NCBI RefSeq assembly: GCF_000611645.1
Contig: NW_014013192.1
Coordinates: 1-27,071 of the forward strand
Direction: 5' to 3'
Length of the DNA stretch: 27,071 bases
From: Monoraphidium neglectum
Lineage: Eukaryota; Chlorophyta; Chlorophyceae; Sphaeropleales; Selenastraceae
Shown: in pieces, positions 9,939 to 20,449 of the stretch
Layout of the letters: every line of letters starts with the position of its first letter
Numbering within the stretch: the stretch's first letter is position 1
Made by a program: the position numbers and the translations under genes
The notes under the pieces: model-generated
Told to the model about the DNA's origin: nothing
Database searches by the model: none
Seen by the model: only the letters and a program-made list of their open reading frames with translations

Positions 9939-11511
9939 GGCGAAAGCAATTGTGGCATCAAGGGCGGCAGTGCCGCTGTGGCGGACCGTCAGCAGCAGGT
10001 TGTGCAGCTGCGCTGACAAGCTGGGTGCATGATGGGAGCGGGCGGCCACTGCAATTGATTGTGGCGGTGCCCCTCTTTCTTTCCCTGGCTGTGAAGCTGA
10101 TCCTATTGCTGCATCGAAGTAAATTTGTTGTGGTTTCATACGAATGCCAGCAGCATTGGCTTGTGCCATTAAACCTGTTGCATCAAGAGAAATTCATCGC
10201 TGGGACTGCAAACACTGGCTGCTGGGGACTGCAAACACTGGCTGCTAATGGTGCTGGTGATCTGTGTGTGGTGAAGATCAAGTCGTTCCATGCTCATCAT
10301 GCGCGCACTGCATTCGGGCGACGTGGCATCCTGCGTGCCTCTCATCAAGGCTTTGACACAACATCAAGCTCAGTGCTGCCAGCGGATGCCTGTTGTATGG
10401 GGCCAAGGGTTTGAACATTTGGAAAGAACCCTGAATACTGTTGAAGCGCTGATGTCACGGGGAGCAATGTGTTGTGAGGGTCGCTGGCAGGGGGTATGGC
10501 TCGCCTAGGCATCAGAAGCGGCTACAGCCACTACATGTCCTCGAGCGGGCATGGCAGCACACATGTACGTCCCCTGTTGTATATTACGGAGCACGCATGG
10601 AGCAGTCGTGGCAACTTCTGCTCGTTTGCAAGAGGTCACATACGACTGCGGGGGGCGCTGGCATGGCGGGGTCGGGCGCCTTGCGTGGTGGTGCTGACAT
10701 GCACAAGCCCCCCCTCTGTGGATGGTTGTGGCGTATGATGTGGTCAAATATGCACATCATTCCCACACAGTAAGCCACCGCGGAGCATGGCTGAGCTCTA
10801 TTCATGGAGGCGCCATGGTGCAGCATGCAGTCCTGGCCGACGGGGCAGGGGACGCGCTGTTGCATTTCCGGACCTAGCGTCAATGCTGCCAGCCCACAAA
10901 ACACAGCCGGAATGTGCTAGTGCATGCGACCATTGCAGTTCCCGTATTGCATCAGGTGGCCACCCTGGTGCTATTCCTGCGCTTTGCTGTTCAGCACTTG
11001 GTGTTGGTCATTTGCTGGGGGAATACACACAGATCTGACAATTGCAAGTGGAGACGGGAAGGCGTCTACCGGTATCTATCATACCATGAATGAATGAAGC
11101 CGTTCCGGAGAAAGGGTTGTACAGCAGGATTACAAGAAGTTTGCGAACGACTGGGTATTATGATAATACGGACATGTATTCGCGTGAACGGATGTATCAA
11201 CGGAAATACAAAAATGTTTTCGCGTACAGTAGCAACTGAATGTTGTAGATCACTGAGAGCGAAGCAGCGGTCTCAATACGGTGCCACGCCTCCAAATTGC
11301 AATCAAAAGCTTTTTCTCAGGCGTGCATGCACCACACACTTTGTGCCTACTGCTGCTTGCCACATTTGCTGCGTGCAGTGTCGACGGTGACGGCTGGCAT
11401 CACGGCGGCACAGCCACGCGAACTCGCCTCTGCTTGCGTGCTCAACCCGTGATTTCATAGATCTCCTTGCAGCTATTCGTTGGATGTCATAGAATACGTC
11501 GTTATAAAGAA
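9939..11511. other. Intergenic region between cytochrome c and the PC-esterase-like gene
   Basis: It contains the cytochrome c 3' UTR, in which I found no clear TGTAA, and the 5' flank of the next gene. Open frames are short and carry no motif. A lower-GC patch occurs at about 11040-11260. The only repeat noted is the 22-bp tandem pair at 10202-10246. Confidence 0.5.
10202..10246 (+). repeat. 22-bp tandem duplication
   Basis: GGGACTGCAAACACTGGCTG plus CT occurs at 10202-10223 and again at 10225-10246, separated by one G. It lies in non-coding DNA downstream of cytochrome c. Confidence 0.9.
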
Positions 11512-12903
11512 ATGCTATACACTGCACATTGCCAGCAGACTTCGATCTGGGTTGCAGCTTGCTTTGCAATCACTCTGGGCCTGGCCGTGTTCGCTGGACT
11601 ATCGGGGAGCAGGTCACATGGCGGTTTCAAGTATTATCAGGTACAACATTTCAGCAACGGCCAAGGGCTCCATCTCAATGGGCACCCGTGCCACATGCCA
11701 AGTCGCACAGCTTCGACGGCGCCCCACAACTCAGCTGTTGTCGCATCAGCTGCGGCGAACCTCATTCTTTACAGGTTGATGCTTCAATCACCAGAAGAGG
11801 CTGCTTGTGAACCGTTTGCGAACATCACAGGTGTTGATGTGGTGTGGCGGTACTGGCACTGTCCCGCCCAGTCACACTTCCTTGTCACGTCCAACACGAC
11901 ACGGCATGCCGTGTTTACTTTGCGCCTGGTTGGCCCAAGCCTTGTCTTCACGTCCCAATCCCGCAAGTTGGATGGTGGGCGCGGCCACCAGCTGCAATAC
12001 AGGACGAATGCAGCAGGCAGCTATCAAGCGTACATATACACCCTATTTGATTATGCTGTGGAAAACATAACAACAAATTGTGTCTCAAGTACACCTGCCA
12101 AGAATTTGACATTCACGGTCACCTCAGACCAGGTCAGCCCCTTCAACATTGGCCTGTGGGAATGGGCAGAGCCGCAGACTGGTAATTTGTCAGTTTATCA
12201 ACAACAAATCGTCTCCCATCCGTTCCAGCCTGGTTCAGATGAACCTTTTGCCAATTTGAGTTACAAGTACCCTTTCCTGCCTGAAGATTATCTCAGAAGC
12301 TGCATGTCAGCAAAAATCACATGCCTTGTTGGTGACTCGCACATGAGGCACAACTTTCAACACATTACTCAACTGTTGTATGGAGATCGTGCCAACTGCA
12401 CCAAACGAGATACGGCGTGCTCGATTGCTGGGTCCAGTGTGCACTTTATCACTCTGCATTTCAGTCATGAGTGGCCTGCTGCTGCTGCAAGGGTTGCAAA
12501 CCACAGATGTGATACCGTCGTGATAAACTTCGGGCAGTGGCCACTCAGCTTTCAGTCCCCCGCACTGGTGTCATATACCAGCTACAGAGGGCAACTTGAA
12601 GCGCTGTTTGCAACTCTGAGTGCGCTGACTGCTGATGTGTTTTGGATGGACACAAACCCTCTACCCCAGCATCCGTACACAAGGACATGCCCGCCAAAAG
12701 ATTTTCGGTTTCCTCATGTCATAGCCTATTACAACGAAATCGCCTCAATGAGCCTGCGAATGTACCCGCGCCTGAAACTGATCCCCTCATTTGACATGGT
12801 GTTCCAACTTTGGGATGTCACCTATGATGGCGCTCACTATAGCGGCCCAGTTGGTATGGCTCTTGCAAAACTCATGGCCTCAGCAATCTGTAAGCCAATA
12901 TGA
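11512..12903 (+). CDS. PC-esterase/TBL-like SGNH protein, probable Golgi polysaccharide O-acetyltransferase
   Basis: A single exon encodes 463 residues. A short N-terminus is followed by a hydrophobic segment at about 12-32 (SIWVAACFAITLGLAVFAGL), giving type II topology with the catalytic part in the Golgi lumen. The SGNH nucleophile block is LVGDSHMRHN (Ser276), and the C-terminal block TYDGAHYSG supplies the Asp-x-x-His pair (Asp439, His442). This order is that of PC-esterase/trichome birefringence-like enzymes, which acetylate cell-wall polysaccharides. NFGQWP and FWMDTNPLPQHPY fit the intervening core. Several N-x-S/T sites (for example NTT, NLT, NLS) fit a luminal location. The open frame extends 15 codons upstream without an ATG, so 11512 is chosen. 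The donor, acceptor glycan and bond type cannot be read from sequence; an esterase is the alternative. Confidence 0.8.
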   Translation: MLYTAHCQQTSIWVAACFAITLGLAVFAGLSGSRSHGGFKYYQVQHFSNGQGLHLNGHPCHMPSRTASTAPHNSAVVASAAANLILYRLMLQSPEEAACEPFANITGVDVVWRYWHCPAQSHFLVTSNTTRHAVFTLRLVGPSLVFTSQSRKLDGGRGHQLQYRTNAAGSYQAYIYTLFDYAVENITTNCVSSTPAKNLTFTVTSDQVSPFNIGLWEWAEPQTGNLSVYQQQIVSHPFQPGSDEPFANLSYKYPFLPEDYLRSCMSAKITCLVGDSHMRHNFQHITQLLYGDRANCTKRDTACSIAGSSVHFITLHFSHEWPAAAARVANHRCDTVVINFGQWPLSFQSPALVSYTSYRGQLEALFATLSALTADVFWMDTNPLPQHPYTRTCPPKDFRFPHVIAYYNEIASMSLRMYPRLKLIPSFDMVFQLWDVTYDGAHYSGPVGMALAKLMASAICKPI

Positions 12904-15202
12904 GTGCGTTTGAGAAGATGCCCCCAACCACACTGTACAGAACGAACAGCATTCACCCATCAGGCTGTCACACGAAGCGAGGACCTCGCAGCTGGAGTCA
13001 GGCTTGAGGATAATGTGATGGGCATGGGAAGGGGGCGGCGGAGGATGCTCAAGGAGGGGGGAAACCATTAGGAGACATCATGGAATTGAAGGGGCTGAGG
13101 CTGCCGCCCCGCCCTCCCTGTATGCCCCCTCCCAGCCAAGGTCCGTGATGAAGCGGGGAGCAGCCTCCCTGAGTCACTGCTCATGTTCTGCGCCTGCGCG
13201 TCTTGCCAAGCAATGTGGCGGCAGGCGGCGGGGTGCAGGCTGAGTGTCGTTTGCATTGGGTGCTGGTGTGCAGCGGCGGCCTGGCCAGGCGGGCAGGATC
13301 CTTGCAACCTCCGATGTGCACTTGAGACGAGGCCAGCAGCAACTGAGCCATGCTTGCTGGCTTTGGCCAGCCCTCTTTCCTTCGGCTGGCAAGCCTGCTC
13401 CTAATTTGCTTGCAATGTGCAAGGGGTATAAGCAAACTGGCATCTGACGACCTACAGCCTCCAGGGGCCTCTGAAGGGTGTCCTCCAGGCTGCTGATTAC
13501 CATGTGCTTGCAGCTGTCGTGCACAATGGGCGCCGGTGCGCAATGGGCGCCAGGCGCGGGCTGTGGCCAAGCAACCCCATGCAGTGCGACCATGACTGAT
13601 TATTGGTCTTGGCTTCGGCACTGATCTGCTGATCAAGGTGCAACGGTCTCGTTCTGTTGCTGTTCAGCAGCATCGCCACCATGGCCAAGCACAGAGCAGG
13701 ATTGGGCAAGGGTTGCACTGGCCAGCCAAGCCAGCACGCTGCTTTTGGTCGCCCAGGATCACACTGTGGACAGCACGCCCCGCTAGCGTAGCCAGAGCGC
13801 GCTTGAAGCCAAGATCCGCTCTTGTTCAGCTGTCTGCTCCTCACTGGCGTATATGGACGAATCCCATCCATCCATATATCCATCCATACGGCCCAGGGGC
13901 CGCCCCAGCCACCCACCTACACAGACATGTGTCGAACGCCCAGCTCCTGGGTCGTGCGTGGCTTTAAGTGCTTGAGCCGCTCATTGCGTGTGCAGGATGG
14001 GCTGATCCAAAGCCCACCTCCATGGGGGGAAGTGCATGACAGCATCGACGCAAGTGCACACCCACGTCAGCGGCTGGCCCCAGCATGCGTCACCCTGCTG
14101 GTGACATGCTACCGCCAACCCAGCCTGTCCGTGGCACAGGCGCACGCTGTGCGGCCCGCGCCGGGTGCCCACTTCCCACGGGCGCTGGCGGGCGCGACAA
14201 GAATTTTCATAGATGCAGCTCTTAGTGTACATCGGGCCTGGCTTAGGGAGTGAGCATTGTATGCAGGAGGGAGGGGCAGGTCAAGCACTACCTGCTTACG
14301 CCCCCACCACGGGATGGAGTGGTCACCTCCCCCATACGGGAATGCGAGGCGACACTTTGTGCTTGCTGCGCCATCTGGTCGCATTTGTGCTGCGCTCTCC
14401 CACGGCGTGGTATGCTGCTTGCCGCAAAGCCCCTGCCACACCGCTGCGCTTTGAAGAGGACAGACCTCTGTTCCCAGGTCATGCGATTGCCCCAGCACAC
14501 TGACCACCGCCAGCCTGAGGTCGGCATTCTTATCCGCACGTGCTCGGTGGCATGTGCTGCGCAATCGGCAGTTTGTGCGGAACAATTGCACAGCACGACG
14601 ACAGGCGCAGCGTCCACCTCGTGCTGGAGTGGAACTGTGACTGTGACTGTGACTGTGACAGTGACTGTGACAGTGACTGTGACAGTGACTGTGACAGTGA
14701 CTGTGACAGTGACTGTGACGGTGACTGTGACGGTGACTGTGACGGTGACTGTGACAACCGGTTGTACACCAGCAACTTGAAACAGTCGAGGCGTGCGAGC
14801 AAGGCCTCAGGAGCAGGACCCAGGCTTCTGCATTATTTGCAGGGATGGTGGTGTCTGTGCAACTACTGTGCGTGGCGCGCCACACGCATTGGAACCCCAG
14901 CTGGTGCCAGACGCAACCTCCTGATGTACAAACCATGTTGGGGTCCACAACAATTTTCTGATTACTGTACATAGGCAATCGGAGGTCTGCATACCGGCAG
15001 CAACAACACTCAAGCAACCAGCCAGCGTGAAACCAAGCGGACCGCATTGGTGGCCTTTTGATGCGTTACATATCAGATTCAACCAACCAACGGAGCCTTT
15101 GGTCGGCCGGCCCACAAACCCATCCACACGGAAGGTCCAGGCATGCAAAGACTGATACTGTATGCAGTAACCACTCACGCCTGCTTGTGGCCCTGAGGCC
15201 CT
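12904..15202. other. Convergent intergenic region with simple repeats
   Basis: It lies between the 3' ends of two convergent genes. It includes a short ATCC-type run at about 13857-13889 and the long CTGTGA array at 14635-14754. Open frames across the array encode only Val-Thr, Cys-Asp or Ser-His alternations and are repeat artefacts. No gene is supported. Confidence 0.55.
14635..14754 (+). repeat. Twenty-unit CTGTGA hexamer array with nested 12-bp periods
   Basis: There are four CTGTGA units, then five dimers CAGTGA-CTGTGA, then three dimers CGGTGA-CTGTGA, all in perfect register. Only the second base of each hexamer varies. This indicates successive expansions of different dimers. Confidence 0.95.
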
Positions 15203-15207
15203 TTACA
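15203..15207 (-). terminator. TGTAA poly(A) signal of the exostosin-like gene
   Basis: Plus-strand TTACA reads TGTAA on the minus strand, 102 nt past the stop at 15309. A second TTACA lies at 15066-15070. Confidence 0.55.
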
Positions 15208-15308
15208 CCAAGATGCAATATGCACACGGCAGCTTGACAGTCAACAGCAACATCACAGCCATCAACACAAACAACACAGTAGCCATGCATATGCTTGACT
15301 GCCACCCA

Positions 15309-17418
15309 CTAATGAGGAGGATTGTTGGATGACTTTGTCGCATACATAATCTTATACCTTTTATTGTACCCGGGCCTGTATGCGCCAAGTTTAGAGTGAT
15401 AGTGTCCCAGGTATATTGAAGAGAGATCCCACCTTGCTGCTGCAAACTCATTGTATGACTTTCGCAGCAGATCCTCTGTAAGATCCTGGGGGTGATCAAT
15501 CACTAGGACCGGAAGTCCATCAAACATAGTATCCAGGGTGCCACGCAAAACGACAGGATAGCTCCCAACAAGCAGCGTCTCCCAAAGCCTTGATTGTGGA
15601 CGGCATGGGGTGGAAGAGCTTGGAGTGGTCAAATTTAGACGGTGAGATTTGCGACGAGGCACCATGGTTCATAGAGCGGTGCGAAGCAGGCGCCGCACAA
15701 TGGACGGCATGCATGTGCGCCCGTATGCGCGCAAGGCACCAGGTTAACAGCCAGTACGGACCCGCACCTCGTTCCCATCTGCCCCCCCCCCCTCCACCCA
15801 CCCACCTGAACGTGTCGACTCCTATGCCCGGCGGCGCAAGCACAAATGCATGCCGCGACATTGCACTAAGCATTGTCTCAATTGGCAGCGCGTGCGCCCC
15901 GAGGTCCGTCGAGCACGTTGTAAATGCACGCAGGGTGCCATTGGCTGTGCAAGCCATGTCCCACATCTCCTGCCGTACACCAGGGCGCACAGCAAAGGCC
16001 GCAAAAAGGAGCTTGCGCCCCTCACGGTCCTTCGGGTGGTGTTTGCTTGGGTACACTGCCTCTTGCAGGCCGTCGCCGGCTGCCAATGTCTTAAGCATGC
16101 CTTGCATCATCACGCCCCAGGCCGACACGCCGAGAGGAAGGCACGATAGCTTGCTTCTGTAGCGCGCGCCGGCGTCGCAATTCATGGCCATCCAATGCAG
16201 GATTTTGGGATCTGTTAGGCGTCCCAAGTGCTTTCCAGGCGCCGAGTCGTCGCTGTCCCCAGTCACAAGTATGAATGGGTGCGGGAGTTTTGGAAAGATG
16301 ACGTCAAAGAACGGGTCCATGTCCGTCGTCTCAACAAAAATGATTGTTGCAGGTTGCAAGCAAGGTAGAATTGTTTGTAGCACGTCTGGAGAAAAGATGT
16401 GGTCGTACTTCCAGCCATCCGGATGAGGCATTTTGATATGGTGCAGCACATCTGCCATGTAGCGGGTGTTGCTTGGACAGATCAAGTCGTCCCGTGTAAC
16501 ATTACGCGGATATCCCCCGCCGTAGGGCCACAATGCGGGCTCCCAACGCCAGCAGCAGCGCTCGCGGCAAAACCAGGGGCTTGTGCCGGACGCATACATG
16601 CGCCATGCCTTCAACTCTCCAGGGCCAAGGGCACGCAGTGGTGGGCCTTTCGGGGTGCTGTGAACCTGGACTCCTTCATCAAGCCCACGAGCTGATAGGA
16701 GTGCAGGCGTGTCCAGTGGGTGACGCGGTCGCAACGGCGGCACTCCAGAGGTGTTGGTTGCCGCAAAGTGCTGCCGTAGAGGCCGTGTTTCAAGCAGGTG
16801 CAGCTGCTGCAACACCGTTTGCAGCAGCTGGTTTTGTTGCTGCAGCTGTTCCTGCACACGTTTCAAGGTATCAGCTGCGTTTTCCATTTGCGCCGGCTCC
16901 TGAGGCGAATCCTGGGAAAGCAACCAGCGTGCTGGCTGGCTGGGGTGCCTGCCGGCAAATGTGTTGCTGGTGTTGCTCAAGAGTAGCTTCTGCAGAGCTG
17001 CTGAGGAGAGGTCTGAGCACAGCCGCCAAACACACATGTGTGCATAGGTACAGGGGGTAGTGGGCAGGTGATTTAGTTGAGATGACAGCACGCAGGCAGG
17101 CCGGCGCACTTAGGTGGGCGATTGCATACGGTTGCACTCTGAAAGGCATGGTATACTGGAGCCATGCAAGCAGGAGGCTTCCTCCCCCGTCCCAAAATCA
17201 TGCAGGTCATTTTGCAAGCGGGGCGGCTCAGTGAGGCAGACACAGGCGTAGCATGGCTCTGAGGGGCCCCTGTCATCACACTCACACATCGACGCATTCC
17301 AAGAGGGGACGCCAGCTGCATGTACCGCCAGGAGTCCTACAACCACCATCAGTAGCATCTTTGCCAACAGAAGGTGCGGCAGCGGCGCCCTCCGGTAACT
17401 CCGGTGCTTTGGCACCAT
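15309..17418 (-). CDS. Exostosin/GT47-like type II membrane glycosyltransferase
   Basis: Exons 17418-17157, 17012-15806 and 15588-15309 join to 582 residues. Intron 1 is GTATAC...CTCAG (phase 1, 144 nt) and intron 2 is GTGGGT...CAAG (217 nt). The start MVPKHRSYRR with a hydrophobic stretch at about 13-33 (MLLMVVVGLLAV) is a signal anchor. A Cys-rich stem follows, then a Gln-rich coiled coil (VQEQLQQQNQLLQ, about 130-160). The luminal domain carries LVTGDSDDSAPG, LPLGVSAWG and FVLAPPGIGVDTFRLWETLL, then PVVLRGTLDTMFDGLPVLVID. This last block is the DTxRxWE...LPV signature seen in exostosin-like glycosyltransferases, and its R-L join across intron 2 supports the splice. The role is probably sugar transfer onto an extracellular glycan; donor and linkage are unknown. 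Exon 1 is less sure than exons 2 and 3. Confidence 0.75.
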
Positions 17419-18221
17419 GCTTGGCAACAGGCTTGCAAATGCGGAGCCCGCCGCTTTCACGGACGAGCTGGTTCACGTGAGTACAGGACTCTGCAGACCT
17501 GCAACGATTTCTGTATTGATACCGGTCTGCAAACAAGGTGGAGTAGTCGATGGCATCGTTTTGAAAGTACATTACCTGATTCACCTCCGTCAAGGTAAGC
17601 CCTGCTTCGCAAGCCTTGAGTATGACAAAACATGCTTGTCGTTATTAATGCAGTATGCATCGTCGCGGCACGATCCTTCCCTGTGTTCCAGCAATCGTGC
17701 AAGTGGGGCTCGCAGTACAAAGCCGCGGCCACGGCCACACGTGAGGACAGGCGACAATAATTCGCGCGTCAGCTGAGGGAAGAGATTTACGCGTTTGTCG
17801 TCGACCGGCCCGCTAGGACATGTGCACTCGAGTAAAATGCGGGCGCACAGTTGCGGCATGCAATATCAAACGCTTCACTTCAAGTGGTGTTGCTTTCATG
17901 ATATAAGAGTGTTGCAGTGTTGCCCTTGTTGGAATCACTGTAGGCTTGACTGCACTATGTTGTAGCGAGACACGTCAGCGAGCAGCATGTGCTACGTTGC
18001 AGCTTGATCTCAAGCTCGCAGCCAACAGGGCGTTTTGGTACATGCAGTGTTCCCTAAGGGGTGGAGCAACCTCTAAGCTAGAAATTTCGCAACATATCAT
18101 TGATCAATTGCATATCTTTGCAACAAGCCTCAAGATTGTTGACTACCGTTCAGTAAGGGGTGGAGCTGAAACAGTTGAAGCTCGTGGGCGCGCCTTTGAG
18201 CACGGTTGTCAAGCGCACTAG
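17419..18221. promoter_or_regulatory. Divergent promoter region between the exostosin-like and FkbM genes, with unassigned minus-strand open frames
   Basis: The two start codons lie 803 bp apart and point away from each other. ATATAAG at 17901-17907 (plus) could be a TATA box for the FkbM gene. Minus-strand frames at 17859-17590 (containing CRDDAYCINNDKHVLSYSR) and from about 17640 down to 17282 (containing VMYFQNDAIDYSTLFADRYQ) look protein-like but lie in different frames with no good intron between them. The second overlaps exon 1 of the exostosin-like gene. They may be chance, a 5' alternative exon or a decayed gene. I leave them unassigned. Confidence 0.35.
18055..18166 (+). repeat. 13-bp direct repeat upstream of the FkbM gene
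   Basis: TAAGGGGTGGAGC occurs at 18055-18067 and 18154-18166, 99 bp apart and 56-167 bp before the FkbM start codon. It could be a paired regulatory site. Confidence 0.8.
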
Positions 18222-19576
18222 ATGGTGATGGCGAGAGGATCCTGTACCCGATTAGGATGGTCGGGGCTTACATCAGTGGGTGAGTGCCAAGAAAATCACA
18301 TCTCAACCAGCATCGCCACCCTGAGCATCAGCATTGTCGTCTCACATTGGACATGATTGCTTTGCAGGCACACTGTCGTTACTGATGCTCACTCTTTTTC
18401 AGTGTTCCTTCAAGGCAGACATTGGGCAGTCACGAGGTTCAGCCCCGGCATGGATGCCACAGCAGGTGGTGGCTGGTGTCGCTTCACAGGCAGCCGCATA
18501 CGATAAACACAGCATTGACCTTGCCGCACTTGCTGTCGCGAGTGATGCGGCCGGGCCTGTTGCTCATTACGCCAAGGTTCCAGAAGATTACTGCAACAAG
18601 TGCGACTTTGACGTCTACCCCAAGCTCCTGCCACAGCTGCCTTGCTGCAGCCACGGCGTGTTTCTCATCGGCGGTATGAATGAGGGCCAACTGGCGGATT
18701 TGGTGCTTCAAACGTGCCCCAACGCCACTGTGCATGGTTTTGAGATTCAAACGTCTGTCTACGAGCGCCTTCTGCTCAAGTACAGCGGTCAAAGCAACCG
18801 CATAGTGCTGAACAACCGCGGCCTTGCAGATGGGTCACGCACAATGCCTGTGTCTGGAAGCACAGAAGGTGCTGGTCTACGCACCAAATGGACCCGGTTT
18901 AATGAGTCCTGGGACGGAAAGACAACCGTGGAGACTGTGGGCCTTGCACAGTATGTTGAATCAAAGCACCTTCAAAACAGAGTGTGTATGGCCCTTATTG
19001 ACGTAGAGGGGTATGAACCAAAGGTGAGTCACTCGGACGTGCCATTGTTGTCTGCAGTCAGGGCTTGGTCATGGTCAAGTTGGTTGACACACCTGTTCTT
19101 TGTGAGCAGGTCTTGCAAGGAATGGAGCTATTTACAAACCATCATGTTTTCCCTGTGCTTGCTTATGAGGTGAGGATGTGCGGCATGTGTATGCATTTTT
19201 CTGCCTATCCGCATCTTATCTTGTCCTTCACGCCCAGAATCCACCTGTTGCGGTACCTGAAGCTGCGGAATGCATCCCTACCCCAGCAGTGTATTTGATG
19301 CCTGCACTGCCTATCATATAAACTTTCCTGCCTCACTCATACCTGGACTTGCAGTTGGGTGGCACTTGGCCGGACGGTCGGAATCCCAGCAGCTGGAATC
19401 AGGAAAACGCAGCACAATTTCTTGCGGGTATTGGCTACAAGTTGTTCCTGATGGGCAAGCCAGGCCTCTTGACAGTGGACGCCAACTTTTTTAAAGAATC
19501 GCGCGTATATGACGAGGGTTTTGGGCATTTTGTGCAGGGGAATTTGCTTGCCGTGCACAAGTCAGTGTTGCGATGA
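18222..19576 (+). CDS. FkbM-family methyltransferase with N-terminal membrane anchor
   Basis: Exons 18222-18279, 18368-19023, 19110-19169 and 19355-19576 give 331 residues. All introns are GT-AG, and the phases agree. Splicing exon 1 to exon 2 creates MVMARGSCTRLGW followed by a hydrophobic segment (GTLSLLMLTLFQC), a signal anchor absent from either exon alone. SAM-fold elements include VFLIGGMNEGQLADL (about 115-130), VHGFEIQ and the FkbM hallmark CMALIDVEGYEPKVLQGMEL spanning the exon 2/3 junction. FPVLAYE joins LGGTWPD across intron 3. FkbM proteins O-methylate hydroxyl groups, often on sugars, using S-adenosylmethionine. A glycan methylation role in the Golgi is inferred from the anchor and neighbours. 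Confidence 0.82.
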
Positions 19577-19682
19577 GCATGCCGCTTCATCGCCACTGCA
19601 AAGTGCCGCTTCATCGCCCCTGCGGCAAATCTGAGAACACATCACAGATTGGCTCTCTCTTAGAAGCCAAAACAGCGGCAGT

Positions 19683-19687
19683 TGTAA
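19683..19687 (+). terminator. TGTAA poly(A) signal of the FkbM gene
   Basis: TGTAA lies 107 nt downstream of the TGA at 19574-19576. Between them is a 15-bp direct repeat (TGCCGCTTCATCGCC at 19580-19594 and 19604-19618). Confidence 0.6.
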
Positions 19688-20449
19688 ATACCCGCTTTTG
19701 AGATTGCTACGGTTCGAGTGGTTATTAGTCGCCGCGCACGCTTTCTTGCCTCATTTGCATGTACAACCACTGCACTTGCCCGCATGCTTAGTTCGGCTGC
19801 TTGCGCACCCTGGGCGGCCAAAGTCTTCACAATTTTCTACACATACCAGTGCATGGAGATCAAATGAAAGAGGTGATCGTTGCTATATTAAGAAACAGGT
19901 CTACAGTATCAAGTGTTTGATAGTCAGGCCTTCAGCAGTAGGCAATGCGTTGTCACACCATGCAGCACTACTGCACCAGGACCATAATCAGAAAGTCATG
20001 AGCAGCTTTCAAAAATCACCAAAATACTCAACGACATCCGATCGGCTCGCGGTTTCCGAGGCGGGTGCCGATCCGATCGACAGAGTGTTGTGGAGTTTAG
20101 GCACCCATACGCGTAGGGAATTTTTTCAGGGAGCGAACAACGACACCGCCAACAACAGCGAATCCGGTTGGAACCAGCACTGGTGTGTGTGCGACGCATT
20201 TGCAAAGCATTTTTTTAATAATAACGGGTACGGCCAGGGATACCCCACTCGCTTTGTGCACTCCGCTGCTTGCCGCACACTTGTTCCTTCGATTCCCGGT
20301 GAGAGGGTGACGGCCGACTACGACTCCAAGGTAGTTGATGTAATAATCTATTTTGCTATACTAGCACCTACCCAATCCACGGTAATGCCACACGATTTGT
20401 CTTATCAGACACATTCAAGCGCGCAGTGGAATAAGAGCCCAAGGAAAGT
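19688..20449. other. Intergenic region with an unexplained AT-richer segment
   Basis: About 19990-20350 is visibly lower in GC than its surroundings. An open frame on the plus strand runs through 19698-20483 (261 residues), but it has no motif I know and ends inside the next gene. Its C-terminal half (for example SGWNQHWCVCDAFAKHFFNN) is not obviously random. It could be a transposon remnant, an untranslated region or chance. Confidence 0.4.

Noticed and set aside
9464..10414. Long plus-strand frame covering part of cytochrome c
   Set aside because: Only one exon (9625-9674) within it belongs to cytochrome c; the rest reads through introns and the 3' flank.
14635..14754. CRISPR-like array
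   Set aside because: Hexamer units without spacers: a simple tandem repeat.
14109..15047. Minus-strand frame with Ser-His alternation
   Set aside because: Produced by the CTGTGA repeat array, not by coding constraint.
17417..17776. Plus-strand frame containing ATISVLIPV, reminiscent of a GT2 glycosyltransferase start, followed by a good donor (CAAG/GTAAGC)
   Set aside because: Only one short motif, no continuation of a GT2 domain, and no acceptor exon. It is antisense to other frames in a promoter region.
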